A stretch of 64,000 bases of DNA from Goekera deserti (GCF_010685995.1 NZ_JAAGWK010000036.1:1-64000); one strand, 5' to 3'. Shown: positions 35,273 through 48,284, numbered from the stretch's first letter. The notes: generated from the sequence alone by a model not told the origin. Program-made: numbers and translations.

Positions 35273-36025
35273 TCAGATGGGGCCCTGGGAGAGGGCCCCG
35301 CCGTCGAGGACCAGGGTCTGGCCGGTGACCCAGCCGGCGTCGTCCCCGAGCAGGTAGGCGGCGGCCTCGCCGACGTCGGCGGGCACGCCCAGCCGGCCGG
35401 CCGGGTACTGCGCCGCCACCGCCTCCTCGCGACCGGTGAACAGCGCCTCGGCGAACCGGGTCTTCACCACCGCGGGGGCCACGGCGTTCACCCGCACCGT
35501 CGGCCCGAGCTCCACGGCCAGCTGCGTCGTCAGGTTGATCAGCGCGGCCTTGCTGGTGCCGTAGGCGCCGATGCCCAGCGAGGACTTCAGGCCGGCGACC
35601 GACGCAACGATCAGCACCGAGCCGCCGTGCTCGGCCATCCACGCCCGCCAGGCCTCCTGCACCAGGCCCAGGCTGGCCACCACGTTGGTGTCCATGATCT
35701 TCCGGTAGGCGTCGAGCGGGGTCTCCATCAGCGGCCCGTACGTGGGGTTGATGCCGACGTTGCCGACCAGCATGTCCAGGCTGCCGAACGTGTCCACCGC
35801 GGTGCGCACGGCCTCGGCGCGGTGCTCGGCGTCACCGGCGTTGCCCGGCACGGCGACGGCGACCTCCGGGCCGCCGAGCGACTCGACGGCCTCGGCCAGC
35901 GCGTCGGGCTTCCGCGCGGTCAGCACCACGCGCGCGCCCCGCGCCACCAGGCTCTGCGCGATGGCCAGCCCGATGCCGCGGCTCCCGCCGGTGACCAGCG
36001 CCGTCCGTCCGTCCATGGTGCCCAC
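35273..36025 (-). CDS. Short-chain dehydrogenase/reductase
   Basis: This 250-residue classical SDR has TGGSRGIGLAIA as the cofactor glycine motif, GNVGIN for the NNAG-like element, and the catalytic Ser and YxxxK in SVAGLKSSLGIGAYGTSKAA. The end VTGQTLVLDGGALSQGP is typical. TARKPDAL after strand two suggests NADP(H). Substrate unknown. GTG 36025 follows GGAGG by five bases and is preferred over ATG 36016. It converges on the DUF6779 gene; an imperfect hairpin spans the 55 bases between the stops. Confidence 0.85.
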   Translation of the reverse strand: MGTMDGRTALVTGGSRGIGLAIAQSLVARGARVVLTARKPDALAEAVESLGGPEVAVAVPGNAGDAEHRAEAVRTAVDTFGSLDMLVGNVGINPTYGPLMETPLDAYRKIMDTNVVASLGLVQEAWRAWMAEHGGSVLIVASVAGLKSSLGIGAYGTSKAALINLTTQLAVELGPTVRVNAVAPAVVKTRFAEALFTGREEAVAAQYPAGRLGVPADVGEAAAYLLGDDAGWVTGQTLVLDGGALSQGPI

Positions 36026-36368
36026 GGTGTCCTCCACGTCATCGGGCCCGCCACGCCTCGCTGCGCGGCAGTCAGCTGCCGGGGGCCGGAGCCGGCCCGT
36101 CGGGTCAACGTATCGCCGGGCGGGAGCGGGCTCGGAGCGGGACCGGGTCCCGCGGGTGAGTGAGGACACAGGCCCCTCCCGTTGTGGGCCGGGGGACCGG
36201 GCAACACACTTGCTGCCAGCCCGACACCTGCGCGACACATCCGGTTGCAGCAGGCGGCGGGCCGCACACGCACCGCCCCACCACCGCACGACCGGTCGAC
36301 GACGCAGTCGCACCGGAGGAACGCCCGAGTCCGGTACCCGAGAGGGACTGGAACGAGAGGTGACCACC
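36026..36368. other. Divergent promoter region of SDR and DUF2520-pan operon
   Basis: This 343-base gap holds the promoters of the SDR gene and of the DUF2520-panC-panD-nadB-nadC-coaX operon. It is slightly less GC-rich around 36190-36260 (AACACACTTGCTGCC and GACACATCCGGTTGCAGCAG), where a promoter or NAD-related operator could lie. I cannot assign a specific regulator site. Confidence 0.35.
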
Positions 36369-37379
36369 ATGTACCCCGCCCTGCCCCCGGACCCCGCCCG
36401 GTACCCCGCCCTGCCCCCGGACCCCGCCCTGCCCCCGGACCCGGTCCGCCGCCCCCTGCCCGCCGGGCTGCCCCCCGCGGACTCCGCGCCCGCCCGGCTC
36501 CGCGTCGGCGTCGTCGGCGCCGGTCGCGTCGGTGCGGTCCTCGGTGCCGCCCTCGCCGCCGCCGGCCACGAGGTGGTCGCCGCCGCCGGCCTCTCCGCCG
36601 GGTCGCACGAGCGCGCCGCCCGGCTGCTGCCCGGTGTCCCGCTGCTGCCCACCGACCAGGTGGTCGCGATGAGCGACCTGGTCGTGCTCGCGGTCCCCGA
36701 CGACACGCTGACCGGGCTGGTCGCCGGCCTGGCCGGGACCGGCGGCTGGCGCGCCGGCCAGCTGGTCTTCCACACCTCCGGGGCGCACGGCCTCGCCGTG
36801 CTGGCCCCGGCCGAGCGGGCCGGCGTGCTCAGCCTCGCCCTGCACCCGGCGATGACCTTCGCCGGCCGGCCGGAGGACGCCGACCGGCTCGTCGGCGCCC
36901 CGTTCGGGGTGACCAGCCGGCCCGAGCACCGCGCCGTCGGCGAGATGCTCGTGCTGGAGATGGGCGGCGAGCCGTTCTGGGTCGCCGAGCCCGACCGGGT
37001 GCTCTACCACGCGGCCCTGGTGGGCGGCGCCAACCACCTGGTCACGCTGGTCGCCGAGGCCGCCGACCTGCTGCGCACCGCCGGCGTGCAGTCCCCGGCG
37101 CGGGTGCTCGGCCCGCTGCTCACCGCCGCCCTGGACAACGCGCTGCGCCACGGCGACCAGGGCCTCACCGGGCCGGTCAGCCGCGGCGACGTCGGCACGG
37201 TGCACGACCACGTCGTCACGCTCACCGACCGGGCCCCGGCCGCGGTGGACTCCTACGTCGCCATGGCCCGGCGCACCACGCAGCGGGCGCTGTCCGCGGG
37301 CCGGCTCAAGCCGCACGAGGGCGCCCCGCTGCTGGACCTGCTGGCCACCGCGGCGCAGGAGAACGGGGCCGCACGGTGA
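36369..37379 (+). CDS. Rossmann-fold DUF2520 protein
   Basis: This 336-residue protein begins with a Pro/Tyr-rich repeat ([20 protein letters not shown]). An NAD(P)-binding Rossmann domain follows ([20 protein letters not shown]) and then the DUF2520 helical domain ([19 protein letters not shown]). It looks like a ketopantoate reductase or pyrroline carboxylate reductase relative. In actinobacteria the gene lies directly before panC (Rv3603c in M. tuberculosis), so a role in pantothenate supply has been suspected but is unproven. It starts 8 bases after GAGAGG. The stop overlaps panC (GTGA). Confidence 0.8.
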   Translation: MYPALPPDPARYPALPPDPALPPDPVRRPLPAGLPPADSAPARLRVGVVGAGRVGAVLGAALAAAGHEVVAAAGLSAGSHERAARLLPGVPLLPTDQVVAMSDLVVLAVPDDTLTGLVAGLAGTGGWRAGQLVFHTSGAHGLAVLAPAERAGVLSLALHPAMTFAGRPEDADRLVGAPFGVTSRPEHRAVGEMLVLEMGGEPFWVAEPDRVLYHAALVGGANHLVTLVAEAADLLRTAGVQSPARVLGPLLTAALDNALRHGDQGLTGPVSRGDVGTVHDHVVTLTDRAPAAVDSYVAMARRTTQRALSAGRLKPHEGAPLLDLLATAAQENGAAR

Positions 37380-38227
37380 TCGGGGTGCTGCCCGCCGTGG
37401 CCGAGACGGTCGCCGACCTGCGCGCCGCCCGCGCCGCGCTGCCCGGCCCGGTCGTCCTGGTGCCCACGATGGGCGCCCTGCACGAGGGTCACCGGACGCT
37501 GGTCCGCGCCGCCCGCGCCTGGGGGGGCAGCGTGGTCGTCTCGGTGTTCGTGAACCCCACCCAGTTCGGCCCCGGTGAGGACTTCGACCGCTACCCCCGT
37601 ACCTGGGACGCCGACCTGGCGGCCCTCGCCGAGGAGGGCGCCGACCTGGTGTTCCACCCCGGCGTGGCCGACGTGTACCCCGCGGGTGCACTCGGCGTGG
37701 GCGTCGACCCCGGCCCACTCGGCTCGGTGCTGGAGGGCGCCGTCCGGCCCGGGCACTTCGCCGGGGTGCTCACCGTGGTCGCGAAGCTCTTCGGCCTGGT
37801 GCGGCCGGACGTCGCCGTGTTCGGGGAGAAGGACTACCAGCAGCTCACACTGATCCGGGCGATGGCCCGGGAGCTGGCCCTCGGCGTCGAGGTGGTCGGG
37901 GTGCCGACCGTGCGGGAGCCCGACGGGATGGCGCTGTCCTCCCGCAACCGCTACCTGTCCGGCGACCAGCGCCGCGCCGCCGCCGTGGTCTCGGCCGCGC
38001 TCCGCGCCGGGGCCGCAGCCGGCCCGGCGGGTCCCGCCGCGGTGCTCGCCGCCGCCCACGCCGTGCTGGCCGCCGAGCCCGGCCTGGTGCCGGACTACCT
38101 GGAGCTCACCGACCCCGACCTCGCCCCGGCCCCCGCCCGCGGCCCGGCCCGGCTGCTCGTCGCCGTCCGGGCCGGTTCGACCCGGCTGCTCGACAACGCC
38201 CCGATCGACCTCGGAGACCCCCGATGA
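37376..38227 (+). CDS. panC: Pantothenate synthetase
   Basis: This 283-residue enzyme condenses pantoate and beta-alanine with ATP. Motifs are [20 protein letters not shown] (HIGH-like), [35 protein letters not shown] and the KMSKS-equivalent [10 protein letters not shown]. Start GTG lies in the DUF2520 stop and the end overlaps panD. panB is not in the window. Confidence 0.96.
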   Translation: MIGVLPAVAETVADLRAARAALPGPVVLVPTMGALHEGHRTLVRAARAWGGSVVVSVFVNPTQFGPGEDFDRYPRTWDADLAALAEEGADLVFHPGVADVYPAGALGVGVDPGPLGSVLEGAVRPGHFAGVLTVVAKLFGLVRPDVAVFGEKDYQQLTLIRAMARELALGVEVVGVPTVREPDGMALSSRNRYLSGDQRRAAAVVSAALRAGAAAGPAGPAAVLAAAHAVLAAEPGLVPDYLELTDPDLAPAPARGPARLLVAVRAGSTRLLDNAPIDLGDPR

Positions 38228-38646
38228 TGCGCACCATGCTCAAGTCGAAGATCCACCGCGCCACCGTCACGCAGGCCGACCTGCACTACGTCGGCTCGGT
38301 CACCGTGGACGAGGACCTGATGGACGCCGCCGACCTGCTGGCCGGCGAGCAGGTGGCCATCGTCGACGTCACCAACGGCGCGCGGCTGGAGACCTACGTG
38401 ATCCCGGGGGAGCGCGGCAGCGGGGTGATCGGCATCAACGGTGCCGCCGCCCACCTGGTGCACCCCGGCGACCTGGTCATCCTGATCAGCTACGGGCTGG
38501 TCGACGACGCCGACGCGAAGAGCCTGCTGCCCCGGGTGGTGCACGTCGACGCCGCCAACCGGGTGGTCGAGCTGGGTGCCGACCCGGCCGCGCCGTCCCC
38601 CGGGGTGCTCGGGCAGGTACGCGGCGACACCACCGCGTCGAGGTGA
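38224..38646 (+). CDS. panD: Aspartate 1-decarboxylase
   Basis: This 140-residue pyruvoyl enzyme makes beta-alanine from aspartate for panC. The precursor self-cleaves between Gly24 and Ser25 in [20 protein letters not shown], giving the pyruvoyl group. [22 protein letters not shown] is also family-specific. ATG 38224 overlaps the panC stop and places Ser at the canonical position 25. The stop overlaps nadB. Confidence 0.96.
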   Translation: MMRTMLKSKIHRATVTQADLHYVGSVTVDEDLMDAADLLAGEQVAIVDVTNGARLETYVIPGERGSGVIGINGAAAHLVHPGDLVILISYGLVDDADAKSLLPRVVHVDAANRVVELGADPAAPSPGVLGQVRGDTTASR

Positions 38647-40334
38647 GCACCCGCACCGCGGACGCGCCGACGTCCGCGGGCGCCGCCCTGCCGCGGCGGC
38701 TCACCGCGCCGGCGCCGGGCTGGGAGCTCACCGCGGACGTGTGCGTGGTCGGCTCCGGGGTCGCCGGGCTCTGCGTGGCGCTGCACGCCCGCGCCGCGGG
38801 GCTGTCGGTCGCGGTGGTCACCAAGGTGCAGGTGGACGACGGCTCGACCCGCTGGGCGCAGGGTGGGATCGCCGCGGTCCTGGGTGCCGGGGACACCGCG
38901 GCCGCCCACGCCCGGGACACCGAGGTGGCCGGGGTCGGGCTGTGCGAGCCGGCGGCGGTGCACGCGCTGGTCACCGAGGGCCCGGAGCGGCTGCACCAGC
39001 TGATCTGCTGGGGCGCCGCCTTCGACCGCGACCACCGCGGGCACCTGCTGCTCACCCGTGAGGGCGGGCACCACGCCGACCGGATCGTGCACGCCGGCGG
39101 GGACGCCACCGGCGCCGAGGTGCAGCGCGCCCTGCAGGACGCCGTCACCGCCGACCCCGGCGTCACCCTGATCGAGCACGCGATGGTGCTGGACCTGCTG
39201 ACCACCGTGGACGGCCGCGCCGCCGGGGTGACGCTGCACGTGCTCGGCGAGGGCACCGCCGACGGGGTGGGCGCGGTGCGCTCCCGGGCCGTCGTGCTCG
39301 CCACCGGCGGGATGGGCCAGGTGTACGCCGCCACCACCAACCCCTCGGTGTCCACCGGGGACGGCGTCGCCCTGGGCCTGCGCGCCGGCGCGGTCGCCAC
39401 CGACCTGGAGTTCGTCCAGTTCCACCCCACCTCGCTGTACCTGGGCGCCGGGCTGCGCGGTCAGCAGCCGCTGGTCTCCGAGGCACTGCGCGGGGAGGGC
39501 GCCGTGCTGCTGGACCGGAACGGCGTGCGGTTCATGACCGACGTGCACCCGCTGGCCGACCTCGCCCCGCGCGACGTCGTCGCCAAGGCCATCACCCGCG
39601 TGCAGCTGCGCGACGGCGTCGACCACGTGCACCTGGACGCCCGGGCGGTGCCCGACCTGGCGCAGCGGTTCCCGACGATCGTGGGCCGCTGCCGCGAGGC
39701 CGGCATCGACCCGGTCACCGACCTGGTCCCGGTGACCCCTGCCGCGCACTACGCCTCCGGCGGGCTGGCCACCGACCTCGACGGCCGCACCACCCTGCCC
39801 GGGCTGTACGCCTGCGGCGAGGTGGCCTGCACCGGCGTGCACGGGGCCAACCGGCTGGCGTCCAACTCGCTGCTGGAGGGGCTGGTGTTCGCCGGGCGGA
39901 TCGGGGCCGCGCTGGCCGCCGGGCTGCCGCTGGCCGGCGAGCCCGCCGCACCCGGCCCCGACCAGGACGGCCTGCTGGACCCCGGCGCGCGGGACCAGCT
40001 CACCGGCACCATGTCCGGCCGGGTCGGGGCGCTGCGCACCGCCGAGGGGCTCGCCGCGGCCACCGACGAGCTGGCCCGGCTGCGCAGCTCCGTCGGCCGG
40101 GGCCCGCTGCCCACCCCCGGGGTGGCCAGCTGGGAGGCCACCGACCTGCTGGCCGTGGCCAGCGCGCTCACCGTCGCCGCCAGCGCCCGGGCCGAGACGC
40201 GCGGCTGCCACTGGCGGGCCGACCACCCGGACGCCGTCGAGGACTGGCGGGTGCACCTGGACGTCCGGCTGGGCGAGGACGGGCCGGAGCTGACCCGCCG
40301 TCCGGTCGGCGTCCCGGTGGTGCAGCCGTGGTGA
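38643..40334 (+). CDS. nadB: L-aspartate oxidase
   Basis: This 563-residue FAD enzyme oxidises aspartate to iminoaspartate, the first NAD step. The FAD-binding motif is [20 protein letters not shown]. Further motifs are [56 protein letters not shown] and [20 protein letters not shown], close to succinate dehydrogenase flavoproteins. GTG start overlaps the panD stop. nadA, the usual partner, is not in the window. Confidence 0.95.
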   Translation: MSTRTADAPTSAGAALPRRLTAPAPGWELTADVCVVGSGVAGLCVALHARAAGLSVAVVTKVQVDDGSTRWAQGGIAAVLGAGDTAAAHARDTEVAGVGLCEPAAVHALVTEGPERLHQLICWGAAFDRDHRGHLLLTREGGHHADRIVHAGGDATGAEVQRALQDAVTADPGVTLIEHAMVLDLLTTVDGRAAGVTLHVLGEGTADGVGAVRSRAVVLATGGMGQVYAATTNPSVSTGDGVALGLRAGAVATDLEFVQFHPTSLYLGAGLRGQQPLVSEALRGEGAVLLDRNGVRFMTDVHPLADLAPRDVVAKAITRVQLRDGVDHVHLDARAVPDLAQRFPTIVGRCREAGIDPVTDLVPVTPAAHYASGGLATDLDGRTTLPGLYACGEVACTGVHGANRLASNSLLEGLVFAGRIGAALAAGLPLAGEPAAPGPDQDGLLDPGARDQLTGTMSGRVGALRTAEGLAAATDELARLRSSVGRGPLPTPGVASWEATDLLAVASALTVAASARAETRGCHWRADHPDAVEDWRVHLDVRLGEDGPELTRRPVGVPVVQPW

Positions 40335-41251
40335 GCAGCACTCCGGCCGACCCGGCGTCGCTGGAGGGCACCGGCCTGTCCGAGGCGTGGGTGACCGAGC
40401 TGGTCGAGCGCACCCTCACCGAGGACCTCACCGGCGGCCCGCCGCTGCCGCACGCGCCCGACCTGGCGGTGCGGCACGACGTCACCAGCTCGGCGACCAT
40501 CGCGGCCACCCGGTTCGGCACCGCCGACCTGGTGGCCCGGGCGCCCGGCGTCGTCGCCGGGCTGCCGGTGGCCGCCCGGGTGTTCCAGCGGCTGGCACCG
40601 GGCGTCACGCTCACCGCCGGCGCCCGGGACGGCGACACCGTGGCCACCGGCGACGTGCTGCTGACCGTGCGCGGGCCGGTGCGGGCACTGCTCGCCGCCG
40701 AGCGCAGCGCGCTCAACATCGCCAGCCGGGCCAGCGGCATCGCCACCGCCACCCGCGCCTGGGTCGAGGCGGTCGCCGGCACCGGGGCCGTGGTGCTGGA
40801 CACCCGCAAGACCACCCCCGGCCTGCGGCCGCTGGAGAAGTACGCCGTGCGCTGCGGGGGCGGATCGAACAAGCGGATGGGCCTCTACGACGTGGCGATG
40901 GTCAAGGACAACCACGTCGCCGCCGCGGGCTCGGTCGCCGACGCCGTCGCGCTGGTGCGGGAGTGCGCCCCGTCGGTCCCCGTGCAGGTGGAGGTGGACA
41001 CCGTCGCGCAGGCGGCCGAGGCCGTCGCGGCCGGCGCGGACTTCCTGCTCTGCGACAACATGCCGCCCGCGGTGCTCCGCGAGGTGGTGGCCGTGGTCGC
41101 CGGGCGGGCCGAGCTGGAGGCCACCGGCGGGCTGACGCTGGGCGTCGCCCGCGAGGTTGCCGCCACCGGCGTGGACTTCCTCTCCGTCGGGGCGCTCACC
41201 CACTCCGCGCCGATCCTCGACCTCGCCCTGGACCTGCGGGCGGCCGGCTGA
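40331..41251 (+). CDS. nadC: Nicotinate-nucleotide pyrophosphorylase
   Basis: This 306-residue quinolinate phosphoribosyltransferase makes nicotinate mononucleotide. Motifs are [73 protein letters not shown] and [20 protein letters not shown]. The GTG at 40331 shares GTGA with the nadB stop; GTG 40328 is also possible. It overlaps coaX by one base. Confidence 0.95.
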   Translation: MSSTPADPASLEGTGLSEAWVTELVERTLTEDLTGGPPLPHAPDLAVRHDVTSSATIAATRFGTADLVARAPGVVAGLPVAARVFQRLAPGVTLTAGARDGDTVATGDVLLTVRGPVRALLAAERSALNIASRASGIATATRAWVEAVAGTGAVVLDTRKTTPGLRPLEKYAVRCGGGSNKRMGLYDVAMVKDNHVAAAGSVADAVALVRECAPSVPVQVEVDTVAQAAEAVAAGADFLLCDNMPPAVLREVVAVVAGRAELEATGGLTLGVAREVAATGVDFLSVGALTHSAPILDLALDLRAAG

Positions 41252-42039
41252 TGCTGCTCGCGGTCGACATCGGCAACAGCCAGACCGTCCTGGCCACCTT
41301 CGACGGCGACCGCCGGGTCGGCTGCTGGCGGGTGACCACCCACGCCCGGGCCACCGCCGACGAGCTGCAGCTGCTCTGGCGCGGGCTGCTGCGCGACGCC
41401 GACGTCACCGCGGTGGCGGCGTGCTCCACCGTGCCCGCGCTGCTGCCGGCGCTGCGCCAGCTGCTGGCCCGCCTCGACCTGCCGGTGGTGCTGATCGGCC
41501 CCGGCGTGCGCACCGGCGTCCCGCTGCACGTGGACAACCCGCGCGAGGTCGGCTCCGACCGCGTGGTCACCGCCCTGGCCGCGCACGAGATGTTCGGCCG
41601 CCGGCCCGACGGCACCGGCCGGCCGGTCGTCGTCGTCGACTTCGGCACGTCCACCAACGTCGACGCCGTCGGCCCGGACGGGCAGTTCCTCGGCGGCGCG
41701 CTGGCCCCCGGCGTGGAGGTGAGCCTGCAGGCGCTGACCGACCGGGCCGCGCAGCTGCGCTCGGTGGAGCTCACCACCCCGGCCCAGGCGATCGGCAAGA
41801 ACACCGTGGCCGCCCTGCAGTCCGGGCTGGTGCTGGGCTTCGCCGGGCTGGTCGACGGGCTGGTGGGCCGGATCGCGGCGGAGCTGGTCGCCCAGTTCGG
41901 CGCCGCCCCGGTCGTCGTCGCCACCGGCGGGCTGGCCCCACTGGTCGTGGACAGCTGCCGCTCGATCGGGGAGCGGGAGCCCGACCTCACCGTGCACGGC
42001 CTGCGGCTGGCCTTCGCCCGGCACCACGCCGGGCGCTGA
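41251..42039 (+). CDS. coaX: Type III pantothenate kinase
   Basis: This 262-residue enzyme phosphorylates pantothenate, the first step to CoA, in the ASKHA fold. Motifs are [19 protein letters not shown] (phosphate 1), [20 protein letters not shown] (phosphate 2) and [26 protein letters not shown] (adenosine) lies near the end. It is the last gene of the coupled DUF2520-panC-panD-nadB-nadC-coaX operon, joining pantothenate and NAD synthesis. A 56-base gap with its own -10-like box follows before lysS. Confidence 0.95.
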   Translation: MLLAVDIGNSQTVLATFDGDRRVGCWRVTTHARATADELQLLWRGLLRDADVTAVAACSTVPALLPALRQLLARLDLPVVLIGPGVRTGVPLHVDNPREVGSDRVVTALAAHEMFGRRPDGTGRPVVVVDFGTSTNVDAVGPDGQFLGGALAPGVEVSLQALTDRAAQLRSVELTTPAQAIGKNTVAALQSGLVLGFAGLVDGLVGRIAAELVAQFGAAPVVVATGGLAPLVVDSCRSIGEREPDLTVHGLRLAFARHHAGR

Positions 42040-42082
42040 CCGGCCCCCGCGGCACCGCGCCCGGCGGCCGGGGCCCGGTCCG

Positions 42083-42088
42083 TAGGCT
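42083..42088 (+). promoter_or_regulatory. -10 box for leaderless lysS
   Basis: TAGGCT stands 7 bases before the lysS GTG at 42096, so transcription would begin at or next to the start codon. The same spacing recurs before at least seven other genes in this window. Confidence 0.6.
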
Positions 42089-42095
42089 CGGCACC

Positions 42096-43607
42096 GTGAT
42101 CGAGGAACCGCCCGGCCCGACCGACGACGAACTGCCCGAGCAGGTGCGGGTGCGGCGCGCCAAGCTGGACCGGCTGCGCGGCGCGGGCGTCGACCCCTAC
42201 CCGGTCGCGGTGGCCCGGACGACGTCCCTGGCGCAGGTCCGGGCCGCGCACCCGGACCTGGAGCCGGACACGATGACGGGGGAGACCGTCGGCGTCACCG
42301 GGCGGGTGATCTTCTCCCGCAACACCGGCAAGCTGTGCTTCGCGACCCTGCGCGAGGGCGGCACCGAGCTGCAGGTCATGCTGTCGCGCGACCGGGTGGG
42401 GGAGGAGCAGCTGGCGGCGTGGAAGGCCGACGTCGACCTCGGCGACCACGTGCTGGTCACCGGCGAGGTGGGCACCTCCCGGCGCGGCGAGCTGTCGGTG
42501 TTCGCCGACTCCTGGCAGCTCGCGGCCAAGGCGCTGCGGCCGCTGCCGGTGGCGCACAAGCCGATGAGCGAGGAGCTGCGGGTCCGCCGCCGCTACGTCG
42601 ACCTGATCGTGCGCGACGAGGCCCGGCGCACGGTGCACCAGCGGGCCACGGTGATGTCCACCCTGCGCGCCGGCCTCACCGCCCGGTCGTTCCTCGAGGT
42701 CGAGACGCCGATGCTGCAGAACGTGCACGGCGGGGCCACCGCGCGGCCGTTCCGCACGCACATGAACGCCTTCGACCTCGACCTCTACCTGCGGATCGCC
42801 CCGGAGCTCTTCCTCAAGCGCTGCATCGTGGGCGGGCTGGACCGGGTGTTCGAGATCAACCGCAACTTCCGCAACGAGGGCGCGGACAGCTCGCACTCGC
42901 CCGAGTTCGCCATGCTCGAGGCCTACGCGGCGTACTGGGACTACCAGTCGATGGCCACCATGACCCGTGAGCTGGTGCAGGAGTCCTGCGTCGCGCTGTT
43001 CGGCGACCACGTGGCCCGGCACCACGACGGCACCGAGCTGGACCTCTCCGGGGTGTGGCCGCAGGTGCCGCTCTACGGCGCCGTCTCCGAGGCGGTGGGC
43101 GAGGAGGTCACGCCGGAGACCCCGGTGCAGGCGCTGCGCGCCCTCGCCGAGCGGCACGAGGTCGGCGTGGACCCCGCCTGGTCGCCGGGCAAGGTGGTGG
43201 AGGAGCTCTTCGAGGCCCTCGTGCAGCACACGCTGCAGTCGCCGACCTTCGTGGTCGACTACCCGCTGGACACCTCGCCGCTGACCCGGGCCCACCGCAC
43301 CACGCCCGGCCTGGCGGAGAAGTGGGACCTGTACATCGGCGGCATCGAGCAGGGGACGGCGTACTCCGAGCTGGTCGACCCGGTCGCCCAGCGGGAACGG
43401 TTCACCGCGCAGGCACTGCTGGCGGCGGCCGGCGACCCCGAGGCCATGGCGCTGGACGAGGACTTCCTGGAAGCACTCGAGTACGGGATGCCGCCGACCG
43501 GTGGCATGGGATTCGGCATGGACCGGCTGATGATGACGCTCACCGGACTGGGGATCAGGGAGACCATCCTCTTCCCACTCGTCCGGCCGCTCACCCCGCA
43601 TGGATGA
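42096..43607 (+). CDS. lysS: Lysyl-tRNA synthetase, class II
   Basis: This 503-residue enzyme charges tRNA-Lys. An N-terminal OB-fold anticodon domain ([20 protein letters not shown]) is followed by the class II core: motif 1 [20 protein letters not shown], motif 2 [20 protein letters not shown] and motif 3 [20 protein letters not shown]. There is no MprF-like membrane part. GTG start ([20 protein letters not shown]) follows a TAGGCT box by 7 bases. It is upstream of lsr2 and clpC as in mycobacteria. Confidence 0.96.
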   Translation: MIEEPPGPTDDELPEQVRVRRAKLDRLRGAGVDPYPVAVARTTSLAQVRAAHPDLEPDTMTGETVGVTGRVIFSRNTGKLCFATLREGGTELQVMLSRDRVGEEQLAAWKADVDLGDHVLVTGEVGTSRRGELSVFADSWQLAAKALRPLPVAHKPMSEELRVRRRYVDLIVRDEARRTVHQRATVMSTLRAGLTARSFLEVETPMLQNVHGGATARPFRTHMNAFDLDLYLRIAPELFLKRCIVGGLDRVFEINRNFRNEGADSSHSPEFAMLEAYAAYWDYQSMATMTRELVQESCVALFGDHVARHHDGTELDLSGVWPQVPLYGAVSEAVGEEVTPETPVQALRALAERHEVGVDPAWSPGKVVEELFEALVQHTLQSPTFVVDYPLDTSPLTRAHRTTPGLAEKWDLYIGGIEQGTAYSELVDPVAQRERFTAQALLAAAGDPEAMALDEDFLEALEYGMPPTGGMGFGMDRLMMTLTGLGIRETILFPLVRPLTPHG

Positions 43608-43742
43608 CATTCGTCCACCCGCGCATTCATGAACACGCCGGGAATGCACTTCCCCGCGCAATGTGTGGTGAAATGGCCTGGTCGTCCACCCGGGCGATCC
43701 AGAACAGGCCACGGGGGCCCGAATTCCAGGAGAGAGAACACA

Positions 43743-44096
43743 ATGGCTCGCAAGGTCACGGTCGTACTGAGTGACGACCTCGACGAGAACATCCCCGCCG
43801 ACGAGACGGTCTCGTTCTCACTCGACGGGACCGCCTACGAGATCGACCTCTCCGAGAAGAACGCCGCCGCACTCCGCGAGGCCTTCTCCACCTATGTCGA
43901 GGCCGCCCGCAAGGTGACCCGCGGTACCTCGCGCGCCTCCGGTGCCGGCCGTTCCCGCGCCACCGGCGGCGGTGGCCGGATGGACCGCGAGCAGGCCGGC
44001 GCCATCCGCGACTGGGCCCGCAAGAACGGCCACGCGGTGAGCGACCGCGGCCGCATCCCGGCCAGCGTCGTCGAGGCCTACGAAGCCGCTCACTGA
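43743..44096 (+). CDS. lsr2: Nucleoid protein Lsr2
   Basis: This 117-residue H-NS-like DNA-bridging protein of actinobacteria silences AT-rich, often acquired, DNA. The N-terminal dimerisation domain begins [20 protein letters not shown] and includes [21 protein letters not shown] basic Ser/Arg linker follows, and the C-terminal DNA-binding domain has the RGR minor-groove motif in [26 protein letters not shown] lies 7 bases before ATG 43743. The 135-base upstream gap is less GC-rich than its surroundings, in keeping with possible autoregulation. Confidence 0.96.
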   Translation: MARKVTVVLSDDLDENIPADETVSFSLDGTAYEIDLSEKNAAALREAFSTYVEAARKVTRGTSRASGAGRSRATGGGGRMDREQAGAIRDWARKNGHAVSDRGRIPASVVEAYEAAH

Positions 44097-44155
44097 GGCC
44101 TCGTCCCGAGGCTCGCCGCGCGCGGAGCGTGCGGGGAGGAGGACGAGGTCCTTCT

Positions 44156-44206
44156 CCCCTTCGCCCCCCACCACGAACGAGCTCGCGGCGGGGCCCTGCG
44201 AAGGGG
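44156..44206. terminator. Compound hairpin family 2, copy A (after lsr2)
   Basis: Outer arms CCCCTTCG (44156-44163) and CGAAGGGG (44199-44206) enclose a 35-base core that itself can fold (CCCCCCACCACGA ... TCGCGGCGGGG). Copy B at 47134-47184 has the same length and 32 of 35 core bases. Its outer arms differ but still pair perfectly. It begins 60 bases after the lsr2 stop and is likely its terminator. Confidence 0.8.
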
Positions 44207-44579
44207 CCGTTCCATCCGGCGTGCGGTGGCCTCCCCGAGGGGTCGTCCCACCCGGCGTGCGGTGGCCTCCCCGAGGGGGCCGCGCAGGCGGTCACGGCCC
44301 GTCCCCTGAGCGGGGGCGGGCCGTCGTCGTCCCTGGGGACCGGCAGGGCGTCCGCTGAGGGCGTAACGCCGGCGGAACACCGATCCGGCACCGTCAGTTG
44401 GACCGGGCAGCCACTTCTGCACCAAGGTGGGTCATCACCGGCAGGGCAGCGTGGTCCATGACTACAGTGGAAAGACCGGTGCCCTCAGCGAGCGCCGACA
44501 TGACGTCGGGTGACACCTCTCCCCGCTGCGGCGGGGGGACTGAGCACAGCAGGTCCGCACCGCGCAGAGGAGAAGTGAG
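44207..44579. other. clpC upstream region with tandem repeat
   Basis: The region holds a 27-base direct repeat with period 36 (44216-44242 and 44252-44278; unit starts CCGGCGTGCGGTGGCCTCCC). A hairpin-like GGCCCGTCCCC/GGGGGCGGGCC pair near 44297-44321 follows. About 180 less structured bases before clpC then carry its promoter. TACAGT at 44463-44468 is a possible -10 box. Another pairing, CTCCCCGC with GCGGGGGG, lies at 44519-44537 in the 5' leader. I could not find a clear ClgR or HspR site. Confidence 0.45.
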
Positions 44580-47126
<2,547 letters not shown>

Positions 47127-47133
47127 CGAAGGA

Positions 47134-47184
47134 CCCCCGTGCCCCCCACCACGAGCACGCTCGCGGCGGGGCCCTGCACGGGGG
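47134..47184. terminator. Compound hairpin family 2, copy B (after clpC)
   Basis: Outer arms CCCCCGTG (47134-47141) and CACGGGGG (47177-47184) flank the same 35-base core as copy A. It begins 8 bases after the clpC stop. Total length is 51 bases, identical to copy A. Confidence 0.8.
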
Positions 47185-47194
47185 CCTGCTGACC

Positions 47195-47230
47195 GAGGCC
47201 GCCCCCGCTCCCACGAGCGGGGGCGGCCTC
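47195..47230. terminator. Perfect 16-bp hairpin after clpC
   Basis: GAGGCCGCCCCCGCTC and GAGCGGGGGCGGCCTC pair perfectly around CCAC. With copy B just before it and the palindrome at 47308 just after, the clpC-mutY convergent gap carries three separate strong hairpins. Confidence 0.8.
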
Positions 47231-47307
47231 CGTCGTCCCGGGCCGGACCCGCGCGGCCGCCCGGCCGTGGACGTCACGCGCGAGCCCCCCACCCTGCCGC
47301 CAGGATC

Positions 47308-47355
47308 GACACGAACTGCCCGCCGAGATGGCCATCTTGGCGGGCAGTTCGTGTC
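47308..47355. repeat. Intergenic palindrome family 1, copy 2
   Basis: A 48-base near-perfect palindrome centred on ATGGCCAT, with arms GACACGAACTGCCCGCCGAG and one G-T mismatch. Compared with the copy at 20191-20240, two arm positions are changed on both sides so that pairing is kept, and AGGA/TCCT flanks recur. It lies between the convergent clpC and mutY genes. Confidence 0.85.
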
Positions 47356-47399
47356 TCCTCGGGATCCCATGGTGGGCGGGAGCTGGTTCCGGACGGAGG

Positions 47400-48284
47400 T
47401 CAGGTGGGGAGGGTGAAGCGGCCGTCCGGGGTCTGGTCGACCAGGCGGTCGGCGAGCAGGGAGTCCAGGCAGCGGGAGCGCTGGACGGCGTCGTCCCAGA
47501 CCCGGTCCAGCTGGTCCTGCTCGACCGGCGCGGTGGCGGCGCGGAGCACGTCGAGCAGCCGGCCCCGTACCTGCCGGTCGGTGCCGGCGAACTTCTGCAC
47601 CTTCCGGGCCGGGCCGTCGTACGCGGGGGAGCCGGCCAGCCGCCAGGCGCAGCGGTCGCGCACCGGGCAGGCCCCACAGCGGGGGGTGCCGGCGACGCAG
47701 AGCAGCGCTCCCAGCTCCATCACCGCCACCGAGAAGCGCACGGCGCGGTCGTGGTCGGCGGGCGCGAGTGCCGCGATGTCGAGCAGGTCGGTGGCCCGGG
47801 CCGGTGCCGCCTCGGCCCGGCCGTGCACCATCCGGGCGACGACCCGGCGCACGTTGGTGTCCACCACCGGCTGTCGCTGGCCGTAGCCGAAGCAGGCCAC
47901 CGCCCGCGCGGTGTAGGTGCCGATGCCCGGCAGCGACTCCAGCACCGCGACGTCGTCCGGGACGACGTCGCCGTGCTCGGCCGCCACCACCGCGGCGGCC
48001 TCGCGCAGCCGCAGCGCCCGCCGCGGGTAGCCGAGCTTGCCCCAGGCGCGGATGACGTCGGCCGGGCTGGCGGCGGCCAGCGCGGCCGGGCTGGGCCAGC
48101 GGGCCAGCCACTCCCGCCAGACCGGCTCCACCCGGGCGACGGGCGTCTGCTGCAGCATCACCTCGCTGACCAGCACCGCCCATGCGTCCACACCGGGACG
48201 GCGCCAGGGCAGGTCACGCGCGGCCCGGTCGTACCAGTCGACGATCAGGTCACCGCGGTCGTCGGTGCGAGGGGTGCTGGTCAC
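47400..48284 (-). CDS. mutY: A/G-specific adenine DNA glycosylase
   Basis: This 294-residue enzyme removes adenine paired with 8-oxoguanine. The catalytic Glu is in SEVMLQQTPVARVEPVWREW, the HhH-GPD in LESLPGIGTYTARAVACFGY with DTNVRRVVARM (catalytic Asp), and the iron-sulfur cluster in CVAGTPRCGACPVRDRC. The C-terminal MutT-like domain is short: after the cluster only about 80 residues remain, against about 130 in E. coli MutY, which is common in actinobacteria. Start GTG 48284. Confidence 0.93.
   Translation of the reverse strand: MTSTPRTDDRGDLIVDWYDRAARDLPWRRPGVDAWAVLVSEVMLQQTPVARVEPVWREWLARWPSPAALAAASPADVIRAWGKLGYPRRALRLREAAAVVAAEHGDVVPDDVAVLESLPGIGTYTARAVACFGYGQRQPVVDTNVRRVVARMVHGRAEAAPARATDLLDIAALAPADHDRAVRFSVAVMELGALLCVAGTPRCGACPVRDRCAWRLAGSPAYDGPARKVQKFAGTDRQVRGRLLDVLRAATAPVEQDQLDRVWDDAVQRSRCLDSLLADRLVDQTPDGRFTLPT

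Noticed and set aside
35214-35300. Imperfect hairpin between DUF6779 and SDR genes as another compound hairpin copy
   Set aside because: GAGGAC/GTCCTC and some inner pairing exist, but the core does not match the family and stems are interrupted; kept only as a weak terminator possibility.
42040-42095. Possible riboswitch or T-box before lysS
   Set aside because: Only 56 bases lie between coaX and lysS, with a -10 box 7 bases from the start; there is no room for a leader.
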